In this document: one piece after another, positions 41,657 through 50,130 of the stretch
How positions within the stretch are numbered: the stretch's first letter is position 1
Layout of the letters: every line of letters starts with the position of its first letter
Assembly: GCF_030269305.1 (NCBI RefSeq)
Contig: NZ_BSTC01000004.1
Span: forward strand, 313,963-377,962
Length of the DNA: 64,000 nucleotides
Source: Kineosporia sp. NBRC 101731
GTDB lineage: Bacteria > Actinomycetota > Actinomycetes > Actinomycetales > Kineosporiaceae
Reading direction: 5' to 3'
The notes under the pieces: model-generated
The model's input: only the letters and a program-made list of their open reading frames with translations
Databases searched by the model: none
What the model was told of the DNA's origin: nothing
Translations under genes and position numbers: made by a program

Positions 41657-41761
41657 CGGTGCCCCTCTTCTGTGCCTCTTCTGGGCCGGTGTCACCTGGT
41701 GCGATGGACGCGAAGTCCGGCCGGCTCCCGGAGGGACCGGCGCCCGGAGCGGAAGGCCGCT

Positions 41762-41811
41762 GTTGTGTACACCTGGTACATCCGGTACCGGATGTACCAG
41801 GTGTACACAAC
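41762..41811. repeat. 50-bp perfect palindrome, copy 2 of a dispersed element
   Basis: Identical to 7793-7842 base for base, centred at 41786/41787 on GGTACC. It lies in the 246-bp gap between the acyl-CoA dehydrogenase and carboxyltransferase genes, which are transcribed in the same direction, so a simple end-of-operon terminator role is less likely here. Nothing else is recognisable in 41657-41902. Confidence 0.95.
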
Positions 41812-41902
41812 GCTCGAGGGTCTCTGCCGCAAAAGCTCTCTGGGAAGGGGCGCAAACCGGCAGTGAACGTCACCGCATCGCTGAACCCGGGCGGCCTTGG
41901 CA

Positions 41903-43072
41903 CTACTCGACGTTCAGTCCGAGCCCACGGCTGATCACCAGCCGCTGCACCTCCGACGTGCCCTCCCCGATCTCGAGAATCTTCGCGTCGCGGTAGAAGC
42001 GCGCGACCGGGTACTCCTCCATGAAGCCGTACCCGCCGAAAACCTGGGTGGCCGCGCGGGTCGCGTCGACAGCGGCCTCACTGCTGAACAGCTTTGCCAT
42101 CGCCGCGGCCTGTTTCACCACCTTGGCCGGGGCTTCCTCGTCCTTCAGCGACGCGGCCCGGTAGGTCAGCAGCCGGGCGGCCTCGATCGAGGTGGCCAGA
42201 TCGGCCAGGCTGAACGCGACCGCCTGACGGCTGCCGATGGGCCGACCGAAGGTCTCGCGTTCACCGGCGTACTTCAGCGCGGCCTCCAGACAGGCCCGGG
42301 CCAGCCCGAGGGCCAGGGCCGCGATGGCGATGCGGCCGTCGTCGAGAATGGCCAGGAACTGGTGAAAGCCACGCCCCTGCACACCGAGCAGGTTATCCGC
42401 GGGCACGCGCACCCCGTCGAGAGTGAGGGGGTGGGTGTCCGAGATCCGCCAGCCGAGCTTGTCATAGGCCGGGCCGGCCTCGAAACCCGCTGTGCCGGAG
42501 GGCACCAGAAAGGTCGAGATGGAGCCGTCCTCGTGCCGCGCGGTCACCGAGACCACCGACGTGATCGAACTGCCCGAGTTGGTGATGAACTGTTTGGACC
42601 CGTTGATCACCCACTCGTCCCCGTCGCGGCGCACCCGGGTGCGGGTGCCGCCGGCGTCGGAACCCGCCCCCGGTTCGGTCAGCCCGAATGCCGCCAGCGA
42701 CCGGCCGGCCACCAGATCAGGTAGCCAGCGTTCCTTCTGGGCATCGTCACCGAAGGTCAGCAGGGGGTTGATACCCAATCCGACGCCCGCCGAAAGAGTG
42801 ATTCCCACCGACTGATCGACGCGTCCCAACTCTTCGATGGCGACGCACAGACTGGTGAAGTCACCCCCCGCGCCGCCGTACTTCTCCGGGGCGACCAGCC
42901 CGAAGAGCCCCAGATCGCCCATCTTGTGCACCAGGTCGACCGGGAAGTGATGGGTGCGATCCCATTCGGCGACGTGAGGGGCGACCTCCCGTTCGGCGAA
43001 CGCCCGCACACTACGACGGAAGTTCTCGTGATCGGCCGAGAGCTCGAAGCGGCCAGCTCGTTCTGGGTCCAC
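41903..43072 (-). CDS. Acyl-CoA dehydrogenase (FadE19/isovaleryl-type)
   Basis: FAD flavoenzyme of 389 aa oxidising acyl-CoA to 2-enoyl-CoA. FGLTEPGAGSDAGG binds FAD, RETFGRPIGSRQA and QVFGGYGFMEEYPVARFYRD are signature 2, and IGEGTSEVQR ends the active site. The partners (AccD1, epsilon, MaoC, CitE-like) point to isovaleryl- or 2-methylbutyryl-CoA. It starts at GTG 43072. It is divergent from bkdA across 144 bp holding a 36-bp inverted repeat. Confidence 0.92.
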   Translation of the reverse strand: MDPERAGRFELSADHENFRRSVRAFAEREVAPHVAEWDRTHHFPVDLVHKMGDLGLFGLVAPEKYGGAGGDFTSLCVAIEELGRVDQSVGITLSAGVGLGINPLLTFGDDAQKERWLPDLVAGRSLAAFGLTEPGAGSDAGGTRTRVRRDGDEWVINGSKQFITNSGSSITSVVSVTARHEDGSISTFLVPSGTAGFEAGPAYDKLGWRISDTHPLTLDGVRVPADNLLGVQGRGFHQFLAILDDGRIAIAALALGLARACLEAALKYAGERETFGRPIGSRQAVAFSLADLATSIEAARLLTYRAASLKDEEAPAKVVKQAAAMAKLFSSEAAVDATRAATQVFGGYGFMEEYPVARFYRDAKILEIGEGTSEVQRLVISRGLGLNVE

Positions 43073-43112
43073 GAAGTCAAGGTACCCAGATCACGTTGCC
43101 GCGGGCTACATT

Positions 43113-43148
43113 GTCCGTGATCCACCTCACCCACGGTGGATCACGGAC
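43113..43148. promoter_or_regulatory. 36-bp inverted repeat between fadE19-like and bkdA genes
   Basis: GTCCGTGATCCACC (43113-43126) and GGTGGATCACGGAC (43135-43148) are a perfect 14-bp inverted repeat with an 8-nt spacer, midway between two divergent catabolic operons. It is an obvious candidate operator for joint control of branched-chain acyl-CoA degradation. The regulator is not in the immediate neighbourhood. Confidence 0.7.
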
Positions 43149-43216
43149 TCATCCGCGGGTCTCGAGGCGGCCACCCATCGTCCCGGGAACCAGCACCTGA
43201 CCTGGTGGAGGATGCA

Positions 43217-44332
43217 ATGGAGCATCACGAGCACATCGGCGACCCGTCGGGAACCGGGGAGCCCATCAGTCTTCTGGCGCCGGACGGCACCCTGCAGACG
43301 TCCCCCGAGGCGTCCTGGGATGCGTCCGGTGAGGTCACGGCCGAACTGGTCCGCGACCTGTACCGCTGGATGCGCCTGACCCGCCGCCTCGACTCCGAGG
43401 CCTTCTCCCTGCAGCGCCACGGCGAGCTCGGCCTCTGGGCCCCGAGCCTGGGCCAGGAGGCCGCGCAGGTCGGGTCGATCATGGCGCTGAGAGCCACCGA
43501 CTACGTCTTCCCAAGCTACCGCGAGCACGCCACCGCCCTGGTCCGCGGGGTCACACCGGCGCAGATGCTCGAGCAGTGGCGCGGCATTTCCGGCTGCGGC
43601 TGGGACCCGGCCGCCCTTCACCTGCACGCCTACACCGTGGTGCTGGCCGCCCATCTGCCGCACGCCACCGGGTACGCCATGGGCGTGCAGCGCGACGGGA
43701 CCGACGAGGTCGTCACCGCCTATCTCGGCGACGGCGCCACCAGCCAGGGCGACGCGAACGAGGCGTTCAACTGGGCAGCCGCCTGCCACGCGCCGGTGTT
43801 GTTCTTCGTGCAGAACAACCAGTACGCGATCTCCACCCCCACCCGGCTACAGATGCGTACCCCGATTCACCAGCGGGCCCGGGGTTTCGGCCTGGATGCG
43901 TATTTCGTCGACGGCAACGACGTGCTGGCCGTGCACGCCGCCACGCGCCGGGCGGTCGCGCAGATCCGGGCCGGCGGCGGGCCCGCGCTGATCGAGGCGG
44001 TGACCTACCGGGCCGGCCCGCACACCAGTTCCGACGACCCCACGCGCTACCGGGATCAGGCCGAGGCCGACGTGTGGGCCTCGCGCGATCCGCTGGCCCG
44101 GGTGGAGAAGCTTCTGGACGCGCGGGACTGGTGGACGCCGCAGTGGCGCCTCGGCCTGGATGCCGAGTGCGATCGGCTGGGTGCCGATCTGCGCTCGGCG
44201 GTGCAGAGTTTCGGCCCGGTCGAGCTGGACGGGTTGTTCGACACGGTGCTCGGTGCGCGCTCCGCGCTGCTGTCAGAGCAGAAAGCCGGCTACGCCGACT
44301 ACGTCGCGGCGTACGAGGAGGTGCCGTCATGA
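43217..44332 (+). CDS. bkdA: Branched-chain 2-oxoacid dehydrogenase E1 alpha subunit
   Basis: ThDP-dependent decarboxylase alpha subunit of 371 aa. The ThDP motif runs from GDG (171-173, YLGDGATSQGDANEAFNWAA) to NN (200-201). RDTDYVFPSYREH-type TDYVFPSYREHATAL is near 94-107, and the phosphorylation-loop region TYRAGPHTSSDDPTRYR is conserved. ATG 43217 has GGTGGAGGATGC upstream. It is coupled to E1 beta by ATGA. The set makes branched acyl-CoA from leucine, isoleucine and valine keto acids. Confidence 0.95.
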   Translation: MEHHEHIGDPSGTGEPISLLAPDGTLQTSPEASWDASGEVTAELVRDLYRWMRLTRRLDSEAFSLQRHGELGLWAPSLGQEAAQVGSIMALRATDYVFPSYREHATALVRGVTPAQMLEQWRGISGCGWDPAALHLHAYTVVLAAHLPHATGYAMGVQRDGTDEVVTAYLGDGATSQGDANEAFNWAAACHAPVLFFVQNNQYAISTPTRLQMRTPIHQRARGFGLDAYFVDGNDVLAVHAATRRAVAQIRAGGGPALIEAVTYRAGPHTSSDDPTRYRDQAEADVWASRDPLARVEKLLDARDWWTPQWRLGLDAECDRLGADLRSAVQSFGPVELDGLFDTVLGARSALLSEQKAGYADYVAAYEEVPS

Positions 44333-45306
44333 CGCGCCTGAGTCTGTCCGCGGCGCTGAACTCCGGGCTGCGACACGTGCTGGAAGAAGATCCGAAGGCG
44401 ATCGTGATGGGCGAGGACGTCGGCCCGCTGGGTGGCGTCTTCCGGGTGACCGACGGCCTGAGCAAGGATTTCGGTTCCGAGCGGGTCATCGACACGCCCC
44501 TGGCCGAGTCGTCGATCGTCGGCACGGCCATCGGTCTGGCCATGCGCGGCTACCACCCGATCTGTGAGATCCAGTTCGACGGGTTCGTCTACCCGGCGTT
44601 CAACCAGATCGTGTCGCAGCTGGCCAAGATGCGCGCCCGCACGGCCGGTCACGTGCCGATGCCGGTCGTGGTGCGGATCCCGTGCGGTGGTGGCATCGGC
44701 GCGGTCGAGCACCACAGCGAGAGCAACGAGGCGTACTTCGCCCACACCTCCGGGCTGCGCGTGATGATCTGCTCCGACCCGCAGAGCGGGCACTTCATGC
44801 TGCGGCAGGCGATGGCCTGCGGTGACCCGGTGATCTTCTACGAACCCAAGCGCCGGTACTGGGAGAAGGGCGAGGTGTCCGACGACCTCACCCTGGCCCC
44901 CGCCTTCGACCGGGCCGTGATCGCGCGGGAGGGTTCCGACGCCACGGTGGTCTGTTACGGCGGCATGGTCGCGACCTGTCTCGAGGCGGCCGGCTACGCG
45001 CAGGAAGAGGGCCGCTCGCTCGAGGTGATCGACCTGAGGTCGCTGTCGCCGCTGGACCTGGACACGGTGTGCGCCTCGGTGCGCAAGACCGGGCGCTGCC
45101 TGGTGGTGCACGAGGCCCCGGGCTTCGCCGGGCTCGGCGCGGAGGTGGTCAGCGGGGTCACCGAACGCTGTTTCTACCACCTGGAGGCGCCGGTGCTGCG
45201 GGTCACCGGTTTCGACCTGCCCTACCCGCCGGCGAAGTACGAGAACCAGTACCTGCCCGATGCCGACCGGGTGCTGGCCGCGATCGACAAACTCCTGGAG
45301 TTCTGA
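44329..45306 (+). CDS. bkdB: Branched-chain 2-oxoacid dehydrogenase E1 beta subunit
   Basis: Transketolase-like beta subunit of 325 aa completing the E1 heterotetramer. VMGEDVGPLGGVFRVTDGL and DTPLAESSIVGTAIGLA form ThDP contacts; IGAVEHHSESNEAYFAHTSG is the K+/substrate loop; it ends PYPPAKYENQYLPD. Overlaps of 4 bp upstream and 1 bp downstream with the E1 alpha and E2 genes indicate a compact three-gene operon. Confidence 0.95.
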   Translation: MTRLSLSAALNSGLRHVLEEDPKAIVMGEDVGPLGGVFRVTDGLSKDFGSERVIDTPLAESSIVGTAIGLAMRGYHPICEIQFDGFVYPAFNQIVSQLAKMRARTAGHVPMPVVVRIPCGGGIGAVEHHSESNEAYFAHTSGLRVMICSDPQSGHFMLRQAMACGDPVIFYEPKRRYWEKGEVSDDLTLAPAFDRAVIAREGSDATVVCYGGMVATCLEAAGYAQEEGRSLEVIDLRSLSPLDLDTVCASVRKTGRCLVVHEAPGFAGLGAEVVSGVTERCFYHLEAPVLRVTGFDLPYPPAKYENQYLPDADRVLAAIDKLLEF

Positions 45307-46616
45307 TGGGATCGGTTGCTGCCCAGCGGTTCCGGTTGCCCGACGTGGGCGAGGGCCTGACCGAGGCCGAGATCGTCACCTGGCGGGTGGCCGTGGGTGA
45401 CCAGGTGGCCGTCAACGATCCCCTGGTCGAGATCGAGACCGCCAAGTCCCTGGTCGAGCTGCCGTCCCCGTACGCCGGGGTGGTCGGTGAGCTGCTCGTG
45501 GCGGCCGGTGAGCTGGTCCCCGTCGGAACGCCGATCATCACGATCACCGAGGATGGGCCGATGGACGAACCCATCGGCGTGCCCGACGACGAGAAACCCC
45601 CGTCCACGCTGGTCGGGTACGGCCCCAGCCACAGCCGGGGGCGAGCCCGCCGGCGTCCACCCTTGAACGGACGCAACCCGGCGCGACCGACCGAGGACAC
45701 CACCCCGACACCCGCACCGACAGAAGCGGCCGACCCGACCGCCGGCGTCCCCCCGCGTCCTCTGGCGAAGCCACCCGTGCGCAAACTGGCCAAGGACCTC
45801 GGCATCGATCTCGCGTCGGTCGCGGGCACCGGTCGCGACGGTGTAGTGACGCGTGAGGACGTGGTGGCAGCGTCGGTGCCCCCGGCACCCACCATCGCGG
45901 CGGCTCAGACAACAGTGGTGGACGGGGACGAGCACATCCCGGTGCGCGGGGTGCGCGCGGCCACGGCCGCCGCGATGACCGCCAGTGCGTTCACCGCTCC
46001 GCACGTGACGGTGTTCCACACGGTGGACGTCACGAAGTCGGTGAAACTGGTCGGGAAACTCCGGGCGGACAAGGCTTTCGAGGGTGTGCGGGTCACCGTG
46101 ATGCTGCTCGCGGCGCGGGCCCTGTGCCTGACCGCGCGCGAGTTCCCGGATCTGAACGCGACGTTCGGCGATCAGGAGATCCTGCGGCACCCGCGCATTC
46201 ATCTGGGGGTGGCGACGGCCGCCGCCCGGGGCCTGCTGGTGCCGACCATCGAGGACGCGGGTGGTCTCGGGCTGCCCGCCCTGGCCCGGGAGGTCACCCG
46301 GATGACGGAGCTGGCCCGTTCCGGCGCGGCGAGTCCGGCCCAGTTGTCGGGCAGCACGATCACGCTGACGAACATCGGTGTGTTCGGCGTCGATTCGGGC
46401 ACCCCGATCCTGAATCCGGGCCAGAGCGCGATCCTGTGCCTGGGCTCGGTGCGGCAGACACCGGCCGAGCACCGGGGCCGGATCGCGTTGCGGTGGACGA
46501 CGCAGCTGGCGATGTCGTTCGATCACCGGATCATCGACGGTCAGCAGGGTGCGCAGGCACTGGCCCGGATCGGGGCGATCCTGCGGAACCCGAAGCGGGA
46601 GTTGCTGCTGGTGTAG
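45306..46616 (+). CDS. bkdC: Branched-chain 2-oxoacid dehydrogenase E2 (lipoyl acyltransferase)
   Basis: A 436-aa E2 with one lipoyl domain (Lys47 in ETAKSLVELPSP), a Pro/Thr linker, the peripheral subunit-binding domain (PPVRKLAKDLGIDLASVAGT near 156-180) and the catalytic domain with His407 and Asp411 in SFDHRIIDG. The E3 gene is not local, so a shared lipoamide dehydrogenase is implied. The stop at 46614-46616 abuts the broken end of an opposing NTF2-like gene. Confidence 0.95.
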   Translation: MGSVAAQRFRLPDVGEGLTEAEIVTWRVAVGDQVAVNDPLVEIETAKSLVELPSPYAGVVGELLVAAGELVPVGTPIITITEDGPMDEPIGVPDDEKPPSTLVGYGPSHSRGRARRRPPLNGRNPARPTEDTTPTPAPTEAADPTAGVPPRPLAKPPVRKLAKDLGIDLASVAGTGRDGVVTREDVVAASVPPAPTIAAAQTTVVDGDEHIPVRGVRAATAAAMTASAFTAPHVTVFHTVDVTKSVKLVGKLRADKAFEGVRVTVMLLAARALCLTAREFPDLNATFGDQEILRHPRIHLGVATAAARGLLVPTIEDAGGLGLPALAREVTRMTELARSGAASPAQLSGSTITLTNIGVFGVDSGTPILNPGQSAILCLGSVRQTPAEHRGRIALRWTTQLAMSFDHRIIDGQQGAQALARIGAILRNPKRELLLV

Positions 46617-46910
46617 CAGGTAGGCCCGGGCCGCAGCGGTGTCGGGGCCTTCCCTGCTCACGACGATGTTGTTCAGGTAGTGCCGGCGCCGGTCGGTCTG
46701 CGTGGTCCACGACTCACGCACGAAGCCGAGGACCGCCTCACGCCCGCTGACCGGGCCGAGGTCGCCCTGGCCGGCCAGGGTGAAGGTCCAGGTGACGTCG
46801 TCGGTGAGAACACTTTCCAGCGCTGCCAGGTCGTGATCGTCCAGCGCGAGGGCGTAGCGGGCTAGCGTCTCCTGAACGTCCAGGCGCTGGGACGCTTCCA
46901 GGGCACTCAT
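46617..46910 (-). pseudogene. NTF2/SnoaL-like gene truncated at its 3' end
   Basis: From ATG 46910 about 98 codons read as a SnoaL-like domain: DVQETLARYALALDDHDLAA, then DDVTWTF and RRHYLNNIVV, ending at RAYLL. Related proteins continue for another 30-40 residues. Here the homology stops at the end of bkdC, and the frame runs on for hundreds of codons antisense to bkdC, which cannot be native. The ATG overlaps the stop of the MDR gene (ATGA), so it was once its operon partner. Confidence 0.68.
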
Positions 46911-47905
46911 GCGACCGTCAGCACGATCTTGCCCCGAATGTGTCCCTGGGCCGCCCGTTCATGGGCCGCGGCCGCATCTTCCAGGGCGTAGGTGCTGTCG
47001 ATACCGACGCGCAGCACGCCCTTCTCGAGCAGGTCGGCGAGCTGTGCCATCTGCTCGCCGCTCGAGCGCACCTGGGTGCTCGAGACCGAGACGCCCAGCC
47101 GGGCGGTCTCTTCGGGATCGACCTGGGCGAAGAACACCGGGAACAGCGCTCCGCCCCGGCGGAGAAGAGGCAGGAACCGGCTGCTCGCCGGGCCACCGAC
47201 CGTGTCGAGCACGAGATCGACGTCGTGGACGACGTCCTCCATCTGGGTCTTGGTGTAGTCGACGAACTCGTCGGCACCCAGGTCGCGCAGGAACTGCTCG
47301 TGCGCGCCCGAGGCGACCGCGATGGCGCGGGCGCCCTTCCACTTGGCCAGCTGCAGACCGAAGTGCCCCACTCCCCCGGCAGCACCGTTGACCAGCACGG
47401 TCGAGCCCGGGCCGAAGGGCACCGGGCGGTGCGGCTGCGGCTGGAACGGTGAGGGGGCATCGTGCCCGAGCTCGATCAGGAACTGCCAGGCGGTGAGCGC
47501 CGCCATCGGGGCACCCGCGGCGTGCACGTGATCGATACCGGCCGGCTTGATCGCCAGGTCGGAGGCCGGGGCGGCAACGTACTCGGCGTAGGCGCGGCCG
47601 TCGATGCCGGGGAAGCGCAGCATGCCGAAGACCTCGTCGCCGACGGAGAAGCCCTCCACGTCCGGGCCGACCGCCTCGATCACGCCCGAGACGTCGGTTC
47701 CCGGGATCACCGGCAGGTCGAACTTCGGCATGATCTCCGGGGGTAGTTCGGCGGCCATGCCCGTGCGCAGGTACCAGTCCGGCGGATTGACGCCGACGGC
47801 GTGGACGCGTACGAGCACCTCACCCGATTGCGGGGTGGGCACCGGGACCTCCTCGTACCGCAAGACCTCGGGGCCACCGTACTCGTGCAGGCGAATCGCC
47901 TTCAT
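46907..47905 (-). CDS. Zinc-independent MDR-family NADP oxidoreductase (quinone reductase-like)
   Basis: A 332-aa medium-chain dehydrogenase. The GroES-like N-domain begins MKAIRLHEYGGPEVL and has VIPGTDVSGVIEAVG; the Rossmann part has VLVNGAAGGVGHFGLQLAKW. The catalytic zinc ligands of alcohol dehydrogenases are missing, as in quinone/zeta-crystallin enzymes. ATG 47905 is chosen over an upstream frame extension. It is divergent from a LysR gene, which probably regulates it. Confidence 0.9.
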   Translation of the reverse strand: MKAIRLHEYGGPEVLRYEEVPVPTPQSGEVLVRVHAVGVNPPDWYLRTGMAAELPPEIMPKFDLPVIPGTDVSGVIEAVGPDVEGFSVGDEVFGMLRFPGIDGRAYAEYVAAPASDLAIKPAGIDHVHAAGAPMAALTAWQFLIELGHDAPSPFQPQPHRPVPFGPGSTVLVNGAAGGVGHFGLQLAKWKGARAIAVASGAHEQFLRDLGADEFVDYTKTQMEDVVHDVDLVLDTVGGPASSRFLPLLRRGGALFPVFFAQVDPEETARLGVSVSSTQVRSSGEQMAQLADLLEKGVLRVGIDSTYALEDAAAAHERAAQGHIRGKIVLTVA

Positions 47906-48024
47906 TGCCTTCTTCTTTCCTCGTCGCAACCGGTGCCACGAGTGAAACCCCCGGGCCACCGGCCCGTCCAAGACCTGTCCGGCACCCCGCCATACCGAAA
48001 GCGCATGGGCGTACCGTGGGCCGG

Positions 48025-48903
48025 GTGAACGATCTGGGCGAGGACCTCGAGCTGCGGCTGGTGCGCTACTTCACGGTGGTGGCCGAGCACCTGAACTTCG
48101 GCCGGGCGGCCGCGCAGCTGCACCTGGCCCAGCCGTCCCTGAGCCGCCAGATCCAGCGCCTGGAAGATCGCCTCGGGGTGCGGCTGCTGGAACGCACGCC
48201 GCAGGGCAATCTACTCACCGAAGCGGGCAAAGCCTTCCTGCCCGAGGCCCAGGCCCTGCTGCAGGCGTCCCGGCAGGCGATCCGCACCGCCCGCGCCTAC
48301 GCCCCGGGCGAGCGGATCACCATCGGCTACGCCGAAGACCTGGTGATCACCCCGGCCGTGCGGGAGTTGCGCCGTCTGCACCCGCAGGCCGAGATCGTCA
48401 CCCGTCACCTGGACTGCCAGAAGCTGCAGGCCTTCCCCGAGGGCACGGTCGACGTCCTGGTCGCCCGCATCCCCCTGCCGTTCCCAGCCGACGACCTGCG
48501 CACCACCCCGCTCTACGAAGAACCCCGGATGCTCGTCGTGCCCGAGGGCCACCGGCTGGCCGGGCGCACGTCGGTGACGCCCGACGACCTGGCCGGCGAG
48601 CGCCCGTTCCCCTGCCCCGTCACCACCTCGATGTGGAGCGCGTACCGACTGCTGGGCGATCCGCCCCCTGGCCCTCCGGTCGAAAGTTACGAGGACAAGC
48701 TGGAACTGGTGGCCAGCGGGCAGGCGATCGGGGTGCTGCCGGTCGGCGACCGGCGCAGCACGCTGCGCCCCGGCCTGGTCACGGTGCCGCTCGAGGGCGC
48801 CCCCACCAGCAAGGTCGTGCTGGTCAGCCGAGTCGGCGAGCCGAACGCCCTGGTCCGGGAGTTCCAGTCGGTGGCCCGGTCCCATCTGGTCGGAAGTTCC
48901 TAG
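48025..48903 (+). CDS. LysR-family regulator, divergent from MDR oxidoreductase
   Basis: A 292-aa LysR regulator. Residues 9-70 form the winged helix (NFGRAAAQLHLAQPSLSRQI), and the rest is a periplasmic-binding-like effector domain (ITIGYAEDLVITPAV). GTG 48025 suits the domain boundary. The divergent layout with the MDR gene is the standard LysR arrangement and suggests effector-dependent activation of that oxidoreductase. Its TAG overlaps the thiolase stop on the other strand. Confidence 0.9.
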   Translation: MNDLGEDLELRLVRYFTVVAEHLNFGRAAAQLHLAQPSLSRQIQRLEDRLGVRLLERTPQGNLLTEAGKAFLPEAQALLQASRQAIRTARAYAPGERITIGYAEDLVITPAVRELRRLHPQAEIVTRHLDCQKLQAFPEGTVDVLVARIPLPFPADDLRTTPLYEEPRMLVVPEGHRLAGRTSVTPDDLAGERPFPCPVTTSMWSAYRLLGDPPPGPPVESYEDKLELVASGQAIGVLPVGDRRSTLRPGLVTVPLEGAPTSKVVLVSRVGEPNALVREFQSVARSHLVGSS

Positions 48904-50033
48904 AGCAGTTCCAGGATGGTGGCGTTCGCGGTGCCACCGCCTTCGCACATGGTCTGCAGGCCGTAGCGGATGCCGCCCTCGCGCATATGGTGGACGAGCG
49001 TGGTCAGCAGGCGGGCACCGGAGGCACCCAGCGGGTGGCCCAGGGCGATGGCGCCGCCGTTGGGGTTGAGAAGTTTCGGGTCGGCGCCGAACTCGGCCAG
49101 CCAGGCCAGGGGCACCGGGGCGAAGGCTTCGTTGACCTCGTAGGCGCCGATCTCGTCCAGGCGCAGGCCTGAGCGCTGCAGGACCTTCTGGGTGGCGGGG
49201 ATGGGGGCCGTCAGCATGATCACCGGGTCGGCCCCGGCGAGTGCGGTGGTGTGGACGCGGGCCACGGGGGTCAGTCCCAGCTCGCGGGCCTTGTCGGTGG
49301 TGGTCATGAGCAGTGCGGCCGCGCCGTCGGAGATCTGCGAGGCGTTGCCGGCGGAGATCACTCCGTCGGGGCGGAACGGGGTCTTGAGCCCGGCCAGGGA
49401 CTCCAGGGTGCCGCCGCGGCGGATGCCCTCGTCGGCGCTGACGTCGCCGACCGGGGTGATCTGGGCCTCGAACAGGCCGGCGTCGTGCGCGGCCGCAGCG
49501 CGCTCGTGCGAGGTCAGCGCGAACTCGTCGAGCTGGGTGCGGCCCAGGTGCCAGCGTTCGGCAATCATCTCGGCGCCGATGCCCTGGTTCGGGCCGCCCT
49601 CGCCGTAGCGCTGGTGGTAGCGCGGGCCCAGGGGGTCGTGGCCGGCGGCGGAGGAGAACATCGGCACGCGGCTCATCGATTCCACGCCGCCGGCCACGAC
49701 CACGTCGTAGTGGCCGGCGATCAGCCCGGCAGCCGCGAAATGCAGGCTCTGCTGGGATGATCCGCACTGCCGGTCGACGGTGGTGGCGGGTACCGTCTCG
49801 GGCCAGCCGGCGGCCAGGACGCCGGTGCGGGCGATGTTGCCGGTCTGCTCCCCGGACTGGGAGACACAGCCCCAGATGACGTCGTCGACGACGGCCGGGT
49901 CGAGCCCGGTGCGGTCGGCGAGCGCGGTGAGGACGTGGGCGGTCAGGTCGGCGGGGTGCACACCGGCCAGTCCCCCGCCGCGCTTGCCGACCGGTGTGCG
50001 CACGGCCTCGACGATGACGGCGTCTCGCGACAC
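48900..50033 (-). CDS. Acetyl-CoA acetyltransferase (thiolase)
   Basis: Thiolase II-type enzyme of 377 aa. The acyl-accepting Cys90 lies in DRQCGSSQQSLHFAA, NEAFAPVPLAWL and GHPLGASGARL give the His base, and Cys near 363 (MCEGGGTANA) completes the triad. GTG 50033 follows ACGGGAGGCAACC; the in-frame extension upstream is antisense to the LysR promoter. It could finish degradation of 2-methylacetoacetyl-CoA or fatty acids. It is divergent from another LysR gene. Confidence 0.92.
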   Translation of the reverse strand: MSRDAVIVEAVRTPVGKRGGGLAGVHPADLTAHVLTALADRTGLDPAVVDDVIWGCVSQSGEQTGNIARTGVLAAGWPETVPATTVDRQCGSSQQSLHFAAAGLIAGHYDVVVAGGVESMSRVPMFSSAAGHDPLGPRYHQRYGEGGPNQGIGAEMIAERWHLGRTQLDEFALTSHERAAAAHDAGLFEAQITPVGDVSADEGIRRGGTLESLAGLKTPFRPDGVISAGNASQISDGAAALLMTTTDKARELGLTPVARVHTTALAGADPVIMLTAPIPATQKVLQRSGLRLDEIGAYEVNEAFAPVPLAWLAEFGADPKLLNPNGGAIALGHPLGASGARLLTTLVHHMREGGIRYGLQTMCEGGGTANATILELL

Positions 50034-50130
50034 GGTTGCCTCCCGTTTCCCCGGTGAATCAGATGGCGTTTCGTCCTGCTCGCACCGGCATCCCGGGCGC
50101 GCTGCCCATCCAGGATATGTTCTCCTCCTC

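Noticed and set aside
45222-46616. Continuation of the NTF2-like frame antisense to bkdC (about 460 extra codons)
   Set aside because: The bkdC strand encodes a complete E2 with lipoyl, binding and catalytic domains; the opposite frame has no domain and is treated as fortuitous readthrough.
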